From Mycolicibacterium sp. ND9-15 (GTDB lineage: Bacteria; Actinomycetota; Actinomycetes; Mycobacteriales; Mycobacteriaceae), in the NCBI RefSeq assembly GCF_035918395.1, contig NZ_CP142362.1, forward strand, positions 3,447,501 through 3,511,500: a stretch of DNA of 64,000 nt, in the 5' to 3' direction. Within the stretch, counting starts at the first letter, position 1, and the number at the start of each line of letters is the position of its first letter. The position numbers and the translations under genes were made by a program. Below the pieces are notes generated by a model that saw nothing but the letters and a program-made list of their open reading frames with translations, was not told the DNA's origin and searched no databases. This document shows positions 52,433 to 61,887 of this stretch, one piece after another.

Positions 52433-53073
52433 CCGGAACGCTCCCAGCGGCCGGTGGCGGGCAGCGCCGCGAGCACGATGCTGGACAGTGGCAGCAGCGG
52501 GATCGCGTACACCACCGCCGGCAGTTTGGCGCCCGCGACGAACAGGCTGGAGAAGATCAGCACCGCCACCGCCGAACCCACCATGATGAGTAACCGGCTC
52601 ACCCAGCGGCGCAACAGCAGCCCGATCAGGCCGGCGATGAGCGCGGCCGCCGAGATCCCGGTCAGGAAGCCGACCGCGACGCAGAACAGCCGGTCCGAGC
52701 GCCACCAGCCGGTGATCAGGTCGGTGGCGATGACGGCGGTGGCCCAACCGGTGAGGATGCTCAGGACCGCGGTCGCGATCGCGGTCTTCGGGCTGGCCGG
52801 TGGAGGTTGTGTCGGGGCCACGGCGACGGGCCTGGCCCGCGGGATGTACCCGGTTTGCGGCTCCGCCTGGTTCGACAGCTGGGTCGGGATGAGATTCGTC
52901 GCCTGCGTCGAAGGGTCCGCGGTGGGAATCGCGCCGGTGGGGTGGCGCCGGATGATGGTTGTCTGCGGGTCCGGACCGGTGGGGATCTCGCCGGTCGGGT
53001 GACGACGAATGATGTTCGTCTCGGGATTCGGCGGCGCGGGGCGCGTCGGATCGGGCTCGTCGTCGCTGGCCAC
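52429..53073 (-). CDS. Membrane protein with repeated IIRRHPTG N-terminal motif
   Basis: 214 residues from a GTG at 53073. The cytosolic N-terminal about 95 residues are Pro/Thr-rich and contain two direct repeats (NIIRRHPTGEIPTGPDPQT and TIIRRHPTGAIPT); the rest has four membrane helices (AIATAVLSILTGWATAVIAT, LFCVAVGFLTGISAAALIAG, LLIMVGSAVAVLIFSSLFVA, AIPLLPLSSIVLAALPAT). The Thr-rich repeats could be Ser/Thr-kinase targets. No known function. It follows the M23 peptidase gene on the same strand by 9 bp. Confidence 0.7.
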   Translation of the reverse strand: MASDDEPDPTRPAPPNPETNIIRRHPTGEIPTGPDPQTTIIRRHPTGAIPTADPSTQATNLIPTQLSNQAEPQTGYIPRARPVAVAPTQPPPASPKTAIATAVLSILTGWATAVIATDLITGWWRSDRLFCVAVGFLTGISAAALIAGLIGLLLRRWVSRLLIMVGSAVAVLIFSSLFVAGAKLPAVVYAIPLLPLSSIVLAALPATGRWERSG

Positions 53074-53082
53074 TCAGCCAGA

Positions 53083-54159
53083 TTAGTTGCCTGGGCTCAG
53101 GCCTCGCTTGGCCAGCCAGCCCACCGGGTCGACGCGGTCGGTGCCGTTCAGGTGCACCTCGAAGTGCAGGTGTGGGCCGGTCGAGTTGCCGGTGTTGCCC
53201 ATTTTGGCGATCTGGTCGCCCGCCCACACCCGTTGACCGACCTCGACCTGCCACGAGCTGAGGTGCCCGTACAGCGTCACCGTGCCGTCGGAGTGACGCA
53301 CCTTGACCATGTTGCCGTAGCCGGCGTATGGGCCCGCGGAGATGACGACGCCGTCGGAGGCCGCGAGCACCGGGGTGCCGATCGAGTTCGCGATGTCGAT
53401 TCCGCCGTGCAGCGCGCCCCAGCGGTAGCCGAAGCCCGACGTCCACACGCCCTTGGTGGGCATCACGAACATCGGCCGTTGCAGGCGCGCCTCGCGTTCG
53501 GCACGCTCCTGCGCGAATGCGGCCGCCTTCTGGATCTCCTCGGTGTGCACCGCCGAACTGGCGGCGGGCGTCACGGCGACGATCTGCATGCCGTCCACCG
53601 AACCGCTGATGGGCCCGGCGAGCGTGTCCTGATCGACGGCAAGCACGGTCTGGGAGGACGACTCCTGTGCGGTGTTGGCCATCGAGTATGCGCCCGCCGC
53701 GGTAGCACCGACCGCCATCGCCGCGACCATCAGCCGACCCTTCACGGGGACCTCTTGCCTGCGGTGCTGGCCTGCGCGACCGGCGATCTTGATGACGTCG
53801 GTGGCGGCCATGCCGTCGCTGGTGTCGGTGTGGCTGTCGCGGTAGGCGTGCGAGCGGCGCGTGTGCCTCGAACCGGGCTGGAGTCCGGCCCGGAACTCCG
53901 ACGGCACCGCCAGGCGCAGGGGGACGAGATCGTCGGTGTCGGTCAGGTCGTCGAGTTCGGGAGCGTGCATGACCCGGGCTTCCCGGTCAAAGGCGCTGTT
54001 CTCGCGGAAGTCGGCGTCAGCCCCCAAATCGGGCAAGCCGCCGAACTCGTTGAACGGGATGATGTCGGTGACTTCTGCTGGGGATTCGATTACGCGGCGG
54101 CTGATTTGCCGATTCGTCGACGATCTGCGATGAGATCCGGACGAACGGTGCGAAGCCAA
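53083..54159 (-). CDS. M23-family (LytM) metallopeptidase, Rv0950c-like
   Basis: 358 residues from a TTG at 54159 with AAGGA nine bases upstream. An N-terminal cytosolic Ser/Arg-rich region, one membrane segment (about residues 144-163, GRLMVAAMAVGATAAGAYSM), then an exported M23 domain (about 235-358): HGGIDIANSIG with H-x3-D, YGHLSSWQVEVGQ and the HxH motif HLHFEV. These residues bind Zn, so it is a peptidoglycan endopeptidase or an amidase activator. The first gene of a two-gene minus-strand unit. Confidence 0.88.
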   Translation of the reverse strand: MASHRSSGSHRRSSTNRQISRRVIESPAEVTDIIPFNEFGGLPDLGADADFRENSAFDREARVMHAPELDDLTDTDDLVPLRLAVPSEFRAGLQPGSRHTRRSHAYRDSHTDTSDGMAATDVIKIAGRAGQHRRQEVPVKGRLMVAAMAVGATAAGAYSMANTAQESSSQTVLAVDQDTLAGPISGSVDGMQIVAVTPAASSAVHTEEIQKAAAFAQERAEREARLQRPMFVMPTKGVWTSGFGYRWGALHGGIDIANSIGTPVLAASDGVVISAGPYAGYGNMVKVRHSDGTVTLYGHLSSWQVEVGQRVWAGDQIAKMGNTGNSTGPHLHFEVHLNGTDRVDPVGWLAKRGLSPGN

Positions 54160-54410
54160 CCTGGGGAATCCTTGCTAGTCGCGTGACCAAAACGTTATCG
54201 AGCCAGAGGCACGTTAACCAACTCCCGATGAAGGCTGCAACCCGTGCACGCCCTCAGGCAAGTTTTGTGACTTGTATCACTGATGCCGCCGCGGTGAGAT
54301 CGACCACATGAGCGGTGGGCGGTGCCAACGCCTCGCGGCCGTGTGGATAAAGTTTTCCCGAGCCTTCGGCCCGACAACTCCGCAATCGACGCGCTAGAGA
54401 CAGTGAGCTA

Positions 54411-55577
54411 ATGGATCTCTTCGAATATCAGGCGAAAGAGCTTTTCGCCAAGCACAACGTGCCCACCACACCGGGTCGGGTGACCGACACCGCCGAGGAC
54501 GCCAAGGCGATCGCCGAGGAAATCGGCAAGCCCGTGATGGTCAAGGCGCAGGTCAAGACCGGTGGCCGCGGTAAGGCCGGCGGCGTGAAGTACGCGGCCA
54601 CCCCGGACGACGCGTTCACCCACGCGCAGAACATCCTCGGTCTCGACATCAAGGGCCACATCGTCAAGAAGCTGCTGGTCTCGGAGGCCAGCGACATCGC
54701 CGAGGAGTACTACATCTCGTTCCTGCTCGACCGCGCGAACCGAACCTACCTGGCGATGTGCTCGGTCGAGGGCGGGATGGAGATCGAAGAGGTCGCCGCA
54801 ACCAAGCCTGACCGGCTGGCCAAGGTGCCGGTCGACGCGACCAAGGGCGTCGACGAGGCGTTCGCCCGCGAGATCGCCGAGAAAGGCCACCTGCCCGCCG
54901 AGGTCCTCGACGCCGCCGCCGTGACCATCGCCAAGCTGTGGGAGGTGTTCGTCGGCGAGGACGCCACACTGGTCGAGGTCAACCCGCTGGTGCGCACGCC
55001 GGACAATCAGATCCTCGCGCTGGACGGCAAGGTCACCCTCGACGCCAACGCCGACTTTCGCCATCCGGAGCACGCGGAGTTCGAGGACCGCGAGGCGACC
55101 GACCCGCTGGAGCTCAAGGCCAAGGAGCACGACCTCAACTACGTCAAGCTCGACGGGGCGGTGGGCATCATCGGCAACGGCGCCGGTCTGGTGATGTCGA
55201 CGCTCGACGTCACCGCCTACGCCGGTGAGAAGCACGGCGGCGTGAAGCCGGCCAACTTCCTCGACATCGGCGGCGGCGCCTCGGCCGAGGTGATGGCCGC
55301 GGGGCTGGACGTCATCCTGCACGACCCACAGGTCAAAAGCGTGTTCGTCAACGTGTTCGGCGGCATCACCGCGTGCGACGAGGTCGCCAACGGCATCGTC
55401 AACGCGCTGAAGATTCTCGGCGACGAGGCCAACAAGCCGCTGGTCGTGCGCCTCGACGGCAACAACGTCGACGAGGGGCGCCGCATCCTCGCCGAGGCCA
55501 ACCATCCGCTGGTGACCGAGGTGGACACGATGGACGAAGCCGCCGACAAGGCTGCCGAGCTGGCCGCGAAAGCCTGA
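54411..55577 (+). CDS. sucC: Succinyl-CoA ligase, beta subunit
   Basis: 388 residues from the ATG at 54411. It starts [20 protein letters not shown] (the ATP-grasp N-terminus) and shows [29 protein letters not shown] and the C-terminal [17 protein letters not shown] of the ligase. It joins succinate with CoA while making ATP or GTP in the TCA cycle. sucD follows by 10 bp. The 250 bp upstream (54160-54410) must hold the operon promoter but no clear box is seen. Confidence 0.97.
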   Translation: MDLFEYQAKELFAKHNVPTTPGRVTDTAEDAKAIAEEIGKPVMVKAQVKTGGRGKAGGVKYAATPDDAFTHAQNILGLDIKGHIVKKLLVSEASDIAEEYYISFLLDRANRTYLAMCSVEGGMEIEEVAATKPDRLAKVPVDATKGVDEAFAREIAEKGHLPAEVLDAAAVTIAKLWEVFVGEDATLVEVNPLVRTPDNQILALDGKVTLDANADFRHPEHAEFEDREATDPLELKAKEHDLNYVKLDGAVGIIGNGAGLVMSTLDVTAYAGEKHGGVKPANFLDIGGGASAEVMAAGLDVILHDPQVKSVFVNVFGGITACDEVANGIVNALKILGDEANKPLVVRLDGNNVDEGRRILAEANHPLVTEVDTMDEAADKAAELAAKA

Positions 55578-55587
55578 GAGGACCGAA

Positions 55588-56502
55588 ATGTCGATCTTTC
55601 TGAACAAGAACTCCAAGGTCATCGTCCAGGGCATTACCGGCAAGGAGGCCAGCCTCCACACCGCGCGCATGCTCAAGGCCGGCACCCAGTTGGTCGGCGG
55701 CGTCAACGCCCGCAAGGCCGGCACCACCGTGTCGCATGTCGATAAGGACGGCAAGGGCATCGAGCTGCCGGTGTTCGGCACCGTCGCCGAGGCGATGAAG
55801 GAAACCGGCGCTGACGTGTCGGTCGTCTTCGTGCCGCCGAAGTTCGCCAAGGACGCGATCATCGAGGCCATCGACGCCGAGATCCCGTTGCTGGTTGTCA
55901 TCACCGAGGGAATTCCGGTGCAGGACACCGCATTCGCGTGGGCCTACAACCTGTCGAAGAACGGTGAGGGGAGCCCGAAGACCCGCATCATCGGACCGAA
56001 CTGCCCCGGCATCATCACGCCCGACGAGGCGCTGGCGGGCATCACGCCGGCCAACATCACCGGCGCCGGTCCGGTCGGTCTGGTGTCGAAGTCCGGGACG
56101 TTGACCTACCAGATGATGTACGAGCTGCGCGATCTCGGGTTCTCGACGGCCATCGGCATCGGCGGAGACCCGGTGATCGGCACCACGCATATCGACGCGA
56201 TCGAGGCCTTCGAGAAGGATCCCGACACCAAGGTCATCGTGATGATCGGCGAGATCGGCGGCGACGCCGAGGAGCGGGCCGCCGATTACATCAAGGCCAA
56301 CGTGAGCAAGCCGGTCGTCGGCTACGTCGCGGGCTTCACGGCGCCGGAGGGCAAGACGATGGGCCACGCCGGCGCGATCGTCTCCGGGTCGTCGGGCACG
56401 GCGCAGGCCAAGAAGGAAGCGCTGGAGGCCGCGGGGGTGAGGGTCGGCAAGACGCCGTCGGAGACCGCCCGGCTGGCACGGGAGATCCTGCAGACTCTGT
56501 AG
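55588..56502 (+). CDS. sucD: Succinyl-CoA ligase, alpha subunit
   Basis: 304 residues from the ATG at 55588 with GAGAGG upstream. CoA-binding Rossmann start ([20 protein letters not shown]), [12 protein letters not shown], and the active-site His that is phosphorylated in [20 protein letters not shown]. It forms an alpha-beta complex with SucC. It ends close to the second copy of the 70-bp palindromic repeat. Confidence 0.97.
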   Translation: MSIFLNKNSKVIVQGITGKEASLHTARMLKAGTQLVGGVNARKAGTTVSHVDKDGKGIELPVFGTVAEAMKETGADVSVVFVPPKFAKDAIIEAIDAEIPLLVVITEGIPVQDTAFAWAYNLSKNGEGSPKTRIIGPNCPGIITPDEALAGITPANITGAGPVGLVSKSGTLTYQMMYELRDLGFSTAIGIGGDPVIGTTHIDAIEAFEKDPDTKVIVMIGEIGGDAEERAADYIKANVSKPVVGYVAGFTAPEGKTMGHAGAIVSGSSGTAQAKKEALEAAGVRVGKTPSETARLAREILQTL

Positions 56503-56525
56503 TTCGTTCGCCGCGCGAGCTTCCT

Positions 56526-56595
56526 CCTCACCGCGAGTGACCGTGTCTGTACGCCGACACGCCGTCACCTGACGTACAACAGCGGTCGCTCGCGG
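56526..56595 (-). repeat. Dispersed about 70-bp palindromic element, copy B
   Basis: The reverse complement of this intergenic segment matches 43882-43950 over its whole length with only a few mismatches and a 1-bp length difference. It begins 24 bp after the sucD stop and would form a long stem (ends CCGCGAGTGACCG / CGGTCGCTCGCGG). Confidence 0.8.
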
Positions 56596-56665
56596 CGTGC
56601 CGAGTGGGCGCACGCAGATGTGAAGTTGACCGCAGGATTAGGAACAGGTTCACAGTTTCGATTAG

Positions 56666-56689
56666 CCTGACGAACTAACACTCGTCAGG
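56666..56689. promoter_or_regulatory. Perfect inverted repeat over the thiolase ribosome site
   Basis: CCTGACGA (56666-56673) and TCGTCAGG (56682-56689) are perfect 8-bp arms around ACTAACAC. The right arm runs into the AGGAGG ribosome site (56687-56692) of the ATG at 56699. It may be a repressor operator (TetR-like spacing) or an mRNA hairpin hiding the ribosome site. Confidence 0.6.
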
Positions 56690-56698
56690 AGGTCTGTA

Positions 56699-58225
56699 AT
56701 GGTCGATCCGCGGACCCCGGTCATCGTCGGCGTCGGACAGTTCACCGAACGCATAGACGATTCCGACTACCGGGGCCTGTCGGCGGTGGACCTGGCGACC
56801 GAGGCGGTGCGTGCGGCGCTGGCCGACACCGGTGTCGATGTCACGGCGGCCGCGACGGCGATCGAGACGGTGTACGGCTTGCGCCAGTTCGAGATCTCCG
56901 GGCCGATGCCCGCGAAACTGGGCAAGTCGAACAACTATCCGCGTTCGGTGATGCGGCGGATCGGCGGCGATCCCACCCGCGTCGTGCTCGAACCGGTCGG
57001 CGGGCAGGGCCCGCAGAAGCTCGTCACCGAAGCCGGGAACGCCATCGCGGCAGGCGAATTCGATGTAGCGATGGTGATCGGTTCCGAACCGGGGTCGACG
57101 GCTCGGTACTTCGCCGACCGCGACGACAAGCCCGACTTCACCGAACAGGTCGACGGCCAACTCGAGGATCGCGGCCACCAAATCCACCAGTACTTCACCG
57201 AATACACCGCCTCGCACGGGCTGACCGGTGCCGCGGTGCAATACGGCCTGCTGGACAACGCACGCCGCGGCCGGCTCGGGCGCAGCGTCGGTGATTACCG
57301 GCAGGAGATGGCCGAGTTGTTCGCGCCCATGTCGAAAGTCGCTGCGAAGAACCCGTTCTCGTCATCTCCGGTCGAGCGCTCCGTCGAGGAGATCGTCACC
57401 GTCACCGACGACAACCGGATGATCTGCGATCCCTACCCCCGACTGCTGGTGGCGCGCGATCAGGTCAACCAGGGTGCCGCCGCGATCATGATGTCGGTGG
57501 CCGCCGCGCGTCGTCTCGGGGTACCCGAGGAGAAGTGGGTCTATCTGCACGGTCATTCGGACATGACCGAGCAGGGACTGCTGGACCGCGTCGACCTCGG
57601 CGCCAGCCCGGCGGCTGTGCATGCCGCGCGAGAAGCCTTGCGGGTGGCGGAAATCGGTGTCGACGACATCGCCACCTTCGACCTGTACAGCTGCTTCCCG
57701 TTCCCGGTCTTCGTCGTCTCCGAGGCGCTGGGCATCGACGGCGCCGATCCGCGCGGCCTTACCGTGACCGGCGGCCTGCCGTACTTCGGCGGACCGGGTA
57801 ACAGCTACTCGCTACACGCCATCGCCGAAACGGTGGGCAGGATACGCGAGACACCAGGACAATTCGGGTTCGTCGGCGCCAACGGCGGCACCATGAGCAA
57901 GTACTCGGTGGGCATCTACTCGACCCTTCCGGTCGGGTGGCGGACGGACCGCAGTGCCGCCCTGAACCTCGACGTGGCCGCACTCCCCAAGGTGCCCGTC
58001 ACCGAGTGGCCCGAAGGACGCGGGACAATCGAAACGTATTCGGTGCGCTACGACTGGCCGGTGCGCACCGGCGTCATCATCGGCAGATCCGATGCGGACA
58101 ACACGAGGTTCATGGCGCTCACCGAGGACGAGAACCTCGTCGCGCTGATGTCCGACGGCGACCCCCTCGGTGCGGCGATCGAGGTGCGCCGCGACGGCAA
58201 GGTCAATCGCGCCAAGCTTCGGTAA
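56699..58225 (+). CDS. Thiolase-superfamily acetyl-CoA acetyltransferase-like protein
   Basis: 508 residues from the ATG at 56699 after AGGAGG. Thiolase fold segments: PRTPVIVGVGQFTERID at the start, AGEFDVAMVIGSEPGSTARY, DIATFDLYSCFPFPVFVVSE, GLPYFGGPGNSYSLHAIAET and GFVGANGGTMSKYSVGIYST. The usual active-site CxS and GHP/CxG motifs are altered, so it belongs to the divergent thiolase-like group whose C-terminal extension (VRTGVIIGRSDADNTRFMAL) looks OB-fold-like. Role in acyl-CoA or lipid metabolism is inferred. Confidence 0.8.
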   Translation: MVDPRTPVIVGVGQFTERIDDSDYRGLSAVDLATEAVRAALADTGVDVTAAATAIETVYGLRQFEISGPMPAKLGKSNNYPRSVMRRIGGDPTRVVLEPVGGQGPQKLVTEAGNAIAAGEFDVAMVIGSEPGSTARYFADRDDKPDFTEQVDGQLEDRGHQIHQYFTEYTASHGLTGAAVQYGLLDNARRGRLGRSVGDYRQEMAELFAPMSKVAAKNPFSSSPVERSVEEIVTVTDDNRMICDPYPRLLVARDQVNQGAAAIMMSVAAARRLGVPEEKWVYLHGHSDMTEQGLLDRVDLGASPAAVHAAREALRVAEIGVDDIATFDLYSCFPFPVFVVSEALGIDGADPRGLTVTGGLPYFGGPGNSYSLHAIAETVGRIRETPGQFGFVGANGGTMSKYSVGIYSTLPVGWRTDRSAALNLDVAALPKVPVTEWPEGRGTIETYSVRYDWPVRTGVIIGRSDADNTRFMALTEDENLVALMSDGDPLGAAIEVRRDGKVNRAKLR

Positions 58226-58232
58226 GCCTCGC

Positions 58233-59081
58233 TCAAACCAGCGCGGCCAGCTTGCCCGCCAGGCGTTCCACGTAGGCCGCGACGTCGTCGGCGGACTTGT
58301 CCGGCAGCCCGAAGAGCACCTCGGTGACACCGAGATCGCCCCAACGGGCCAGCTTTTCGGGATCGGGCTTGAAGTCGAGCGCGACGATCTGCGGCGCGCC
58401 TTCGCGACCTGCTGCCGCCCAGGTGTCCTGCAGCAGCTTGACCGGCTCGTCGATGTCGAAGTCACGCGGCGTGGTGATCCAGCCGTCGGCGGACCGGGCG
58501 ATCCACTTGAAATTCTTCTCGGTTCCCGCGGCGCCGACGAGGACCGGGATGTGCGATTGGATCGGCTTGGGCCACGCCCAACTCGGGCCGAAGTTGACGA
58601 ACTCGCCCTCGTACGACGCTTCCTCCTGGGTCCACAGCGCCCGCATCGCTTCCAGATACTCGCGCAGCATCGTGCGCCGACGGCCGGGCGGCACGTTGTG
58701 GTCGGCAAGCTCGTCGGTGTTCCAGCCGAACCCCACCCCCAGGCTGACGCGGCCACCGGACAGGTGATCGAGCGTCGCGATCGATTTCGCCAGCGTGATC
58801 GGGTCGTGCTCGACCGGCAGCGCCACGGCCGTCGACAGCCGAACGCGAGAGGTCACGGCCGCGGCGGTACCCAGGCTGACCCACGGATCGAGCGTGCGCA
58901 TGTAGCGGTCGTCGGGCAGCGACTCGTCGCCCGTCGTCGGGTGCGCAGCCTGCCTCTTGATCGGGATATGCGTGTGTTCGGGCACGTAGAACGTGGTGAA
59001 CCCGTGGTCCTCGGCCAGCTTGGCGGCCGCTGCGGGCGTGATCCCACGATCACTGGTGAACAGCACGAGCCCGTAGTTCAT
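58233..59081 (-). CDS. LLM-class F420-dependent oxidoreductase (Rv0953c-like)
   Basis: 282 residues from the ATG at 59081, the length of Rv0953c. Motifs: MNYGLVLFTSDRGITPAAAA, FYVPEHTHIPI, RVRLSTAVALPVEHDPITLA and GGRVSLGVGFGWNTDELADH. Convergent with the thiolase gene (7-bp gap). A KstR-type motif lies 10-23 bp upstream of the start (59091-59104), as for the LLM gene at 33 kb. Substrate unknown. Confidence 0.88.
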   Translation of the reverse strand: MNYGLVLFTSDRGITPAAAAKLAEDHGFTTFYVPEHTHIPIKRQAAHPTTGDESLPDDRYMRTLDPWVSLGTAAAVTSRVRLSTAVALPVEHDPITLAKSIATLDHLSGGRVSLGVGFGWNTDELADHNVPPGRRRTMLREYLEAMRALWTQEEASYEGEFVNFGPSWAWPKPIQSHIPVLVGAAGTEKNFKWIARSADGWITTPRDFDIDEPVKLLQDTWAAAGREGAPQIVALDFKPDPEKLARWGDLGVTEVLFGLPDKSADDVAAYVERLAGKLAALV

Positions 59082-59090
59082 GCCCAGAAT

Positions 59091-59104
59091 TAGAACGTGT
59101 TTCA
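59091..59104. promoter_or_regulatory. KstR-like motif upstream of LLM oxidoreductase
   Basis: TAGAACGTGTTTCA matches TNNAACNNGTTNNA at every fixed position, although the outer bases are not a perfect palindrome. It lies 10 bp upstream of the ATG at 59081. Confidence 0.6.
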
Positions 59105-59202
59105 CTCTGGGGGGCAAGCGCCGACTTTTTCTCAGCGCGAGCGATAGCTCAAGGTGATCGCCACGGTGCCCAATCCGGAGCTCGACGGCGGACAACCGGG
59201 GC

Positions 59203-59422
59203 ATGTGGGCGGATTCGAACTTCGACGACCGCACGCAGTACAACGATGGGTTCCGCACGCAGCTGGTCGGCGCGCCCGAACAGATCGCCGAACGCATTGC
59301 GGCGTACCGCAAATGCGGTGTCGACTCGATCCTCGGCGGTTTCCTGCACTTCCAGGAGGAGATCGAGTACTTCGGAGCCGAAGCGTTGCCCGTTGGTCCG
59401 CGAAATCGAGGAGATTCAATAG
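59203..59422 (+). pseudogene. C-terminal remnant of an LLM flavin-dependent monooxygenase, frameshifted
   Basis: From about 59203 the frame reads FRTQLVGAPEQIAERIAAYR, KCGVDSILGGFLHFQEEIEY and FGAEALP, which is the C-terminus of SsuD/LLM-type monooxygenases. One extra base near 59394 then shifts the frame; in the other frame the sequence ends LVREIEEIQ and stops at 59422, exactly the expected finish. The N-terminal about 250 residues are absent. It is therefore a decayed fragment, not a small gene. Confidence 0.78.
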
Positions 59423-59499
59423 GCGAACCCGCGCTCGCCTCAGCATGACCACTGTGCGCTAGCGTGGTTTTCGAAGCCCGCCCGAGCACAGGAGAGGCC

Positions 59500-60414
59500 A
59501 TGACGTACCCCCCAAGTTCGCCCGGTAGCCCGGGATACCCGCCCGCACAGCAGCCGACCACCCAGTTCTCTGCGCCGACGCAGCAGTTCGGCAAGTCACC
59601 GGAGGTGGGGCAGTCGGCCGCCGACGCCCCGAGCAGGCTGCCGGGCTACCTCGCCATCGCGGTGGCTCTGTTGGGCCTGGCGGTGTACCTGTCGAGCTTC
59701 GCGCCGCTGTTCACCATCTCCGCCTCCGATTTCCCGGGCCTGGGCAGCATCAGCGGAAGCTCGTTCGGCCTGGTGCTCGCTGTCGCCGCGTCGCTCGTGG
59801 CGGGGCTGCTGGCCGGGGCGAGCCTGCTGCCACGGCAGGGCGTCTCCACGCCGGCCTACACCGTGCTGGCAGTCGCCGCGTTCCTCCTCGTCATCGCCGA
59901 GGTGATCAACCGGCCCAGCGGCGCCGCGATCGACTGGGGGCTGTACCTGATCATCGCGTTCTCGCTGTTGCAGGCGGTCGTCGCCGTCGCGGTGCTGCTG
60001 TTCGAGTCCGGCGTCATCACCCCGCCGGTACCGCGGCCGAAGTACGACCAGTCCTACGGGCAGCAGTACGGCGCTCCGGGCCACTACTACGGCCAGTCCC
60101 ACGGCCAGTCCCATGGCCAGTCCCATGGCCAGTCCCATGGCCAGTCCCATGGCCAGTCACTTCACGGCGGACCGCAACATCAGCAGCGGCCGGGATATCC
60201 GTCGACGTACCCGGGCGGTTATCCGGGCGGCCCGTCGACGGGTGGCTTCCCAGGGGCCCCGCAACAAGGCCAGCAGCACGGCCAGCAGGGCCCGCCGACG
60301 CCGCCGACCGGATTTCCCGCGTACGGCCAGCCACCGTCATCCTCTTCGCCGACGTCGACCCAGGATCCGTCACAGCCGTCGCCCTCATCGCAGTCGACCC
60401 CGCCGCCGTCCTGA
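59500..60414 (+). CDS. 34 kDa antigen-like membrane protein (DUF5336, Rv0954-like)
   Basis: 304 residues from the ATG at 59500 (303 in M. tuberculosis Rv0954, from memory). A Pro/Gln-rich N-terminus (YPPAQQPTTQFSAPTQQFGK), four membrane helices (about residues 48-180), then a long Gly/Pro/Gln/His-rich tail with six GQSH-type repeats and a Ser/Pro-rich end. The family member is a cell-envelope protein reported to be near the division machinery. Upstream of perM by 71 bp on the same strand. Confidence 0.88.
   Translation: MTYPPSSPGSPGYPPAQQPTTQFSAPTQQFGKSPEVGQSAADAPSRLPGYLAIAVALLGLAVYLSSFAPLFTISASDFPGLGSISGSSFGLVLAVAASLVAGLLAGASLLPRQGVSTPAYTVLAVAAFLLVIAEVINRPSGAAIDWGLYLIIAFSLLQAVVAVAVLLFESGVITPPVPRPKYDQSYGQQYGAPGHYYGQSHGQSHGQSHGQSHGQSHGQSLHGGPQHQQRPGYPSTYPGGYPGGPSTGGFPGAPQQGQQHGQQGPPTPPTGFPAYGQPPSSSSPTSTQDPSQPSPSSQSTPPPS
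60091..60162 (+). repeat. 12-bp tandem repeat encoding GQSH units
   Basis: Six copies of GGCCAGTCCCAY (last copy GGCCAGTCACTT) lie head to tail inside the 34 kDa antigen-like gene. The unit length keeps the frame, so copy number can vary between strains. Confidence 0.9.
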
Positions 60415-60485
60415 GTTGAGCCAGTAGTCTGAGCCGCGCGTGCGTCACCGTCGCGCGGCAGCCTGACTGAGGAGCGGCCCAACCA

Positions 60486-61877
60486 GTGGATCAACGGGCA
60501 GTCGGCGCACGCCAGGCGCGTGAGCTGCTTCGGGTCGCGTTCGGGCCGTCGTTGGTGGCGCTCGTCGTCATCGCGGCGATCGTGCTGCTGCAGCTGCTCA
60601 TCGCCAACAGCGACATGACCGGCGCGCTCGGCGCGATCGCCAGCATGTGGCTCGGCGTGCACCTGGTACCGGTGTCGATCGGCGGAGCCGAGGTCGGGGT
60701 GCTGCCGCTCTTGCCGGTGCTCGTGATGGTGTGGGGCACCGCGCGCACGACAGCCGCGGCCACCAACCCGCACGGCTCGTGGTTCGTGACGCGCTGGGTC
60801 GTGGCCTCTGCGCTGGGCGGACCGCTGTTGCTCGCCGCGATCGCGCTGGCCGTCATCCACGACGCCGCGTCGGTGCTCACCGAACTGCAGACCCCGCACG
60901 CGCTGCGCGCATTCGGCGGCGTGCTGGCCGTACACGCGATCGGTGCGGTGGTGGGCGTCGGGTCGCGAGTCGGCAGGCGAGTGATGGCCGGGGTGTCACT
61001 GCCCGCCTGGCTGCCGGACGCGTTCCGAGCCGCCGCCGCGGGTGTGCTTGCGCTGGTCGGCCTCTCGGGTGTCGTGATGGCCGGTTCGCTGCTTGTGCAC
61101 TGGTCGACGATGCACGACCTCTACTCGATCACCGACTCGATGTTCGGCCAGTTCAGCCTGACCGTGCTGTCGGTGCTCTACATACCCAATGTGATGGTCG
61201 GGACGGCAGCGGTGGCGGTCGGATCCAGCGCGCACGTCGGGCTCGCCACCTTCAGTTCGTTCACGGTGTTCGGCGGCGACATCCCGGCGCTTCCCCTGCT
61301 GGCCGCGGTGCCGACGCCGCCGCTGGGCCCGGTATGGGTGGCGCTGCTGATCGTCGCGGCGGCATCCGCGGTGGCGGTCGGGCAGCAGTGCGCGCGACGG
61401 CCGCTTGCGCTCGGGCCCGCGTTGGCCAAGTTGGCCGTTGCCTCCGGCCTGGCCGCGCTGACCATGGTGCTGCTCGGCTACGCCGGTGGTGGGCGGCTCG
61501 GCAACTTCGGGGACGTCGGCGTGGACCAGGCGACGTTCGGACCCGCGGTCTTCTTCTGGTTCGCCGGGATCGGCGCGCTGACCGTGTCGATGACGGGCGG
61601 CATCGCCCGCAGGCCGCGGGCGCCGGAGCCGGTTGTCGAGGCGGAAGCCGAGCCGGACGTGGGCTCCCAACCGGAACCCGAGCCCGAGTCCGCCGACCCC
61701 GAGCCCCAGCCCGAGCCTGCTGGCGGGGAGCCCGAACCCGAGCGTGCGGAACTGGAAGACACCGAAGCCGACGTCGAAGCTACCCGGGACGTCCCGAACG
61801 ACAGCAAAAACGACGTCGTCGAGGACCCCGAGGACCACTTCATGGCGGACGACGACGGCGCACCCGGTAGCCATTAG
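60486..61877 (+). CDS. perM: Polytopic membrane protein PerM (DUF6350)
   Basis: 463 residues from a GTG at 60486. About eight to ten membrane helices occupy residues 1-375 ([60 protein letters not shown]). The C-terminal about 85 residues are a Glu/Pro-rich acidic tail ([20 protein letters not shown]). PerM of M. tuberculosis (Rv0955) stabilises the divisome protein FtsB and is needed in chronic infection. Followed by purN at 11 bp. Confidence 0.88.
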   Translation: MDQRAVGARQARELLRVAFGPSLVALVVIAAIVLLQLLIANSDMTGALGAIASMWLGVHLVPVSIGGAEVGVLPLLPVLVMVWGTARTTAAATNPHGSWFVTRWVVASALGGPLLLAAIALAVIHDAASVLTELQTPHALRAFGGVLAVHAIGAVVGVGSRVGRRVMAGVSLPAWLPDAFRAAAAGVLALVGLSGVVMAGSLLVHWSTMHDLYSITDSMFGQFSLTVLSVLYIPNVMVGTAAVAVGSSAHVGLATFSSFTVFGGDIPALPLLAAVPTPPLGPVWVALLIVAAASAVAVGQQCARRPLALGPALAKLAVASGLAALTMVLLGYAGGGRLGNFGDVGVDQATFGPAVFFWFAGIGALTVSMTGGIARRPRAPEPVVEAEAEPDVGSQPEPEPESADPEPQPEPAGGEPEPERAELEDTEADVEATRDVPNDSKNDVVEDPEDHFMADDDGAPGSH

Positions 61878-61887
61878 GCTGCCAGGC

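Noticed and set aside
51860..53446. 528-residue minus-strand frame across uvrD1 end and the M23 region
   Set aside because: It crosses two real genes and has the composition of an out-of-frame translation.
54408..55928. 506-residue minus-strand frame mirroring sucC
   Set aside because: Antisense shadow of sucC/sucD, both of which are certain.
60091..60162. Possible CRISPR array
   Set aside because: Units are 12 bp, head to tail without spacers, in frame inside a coding gene; this is a coding tandem repeat.
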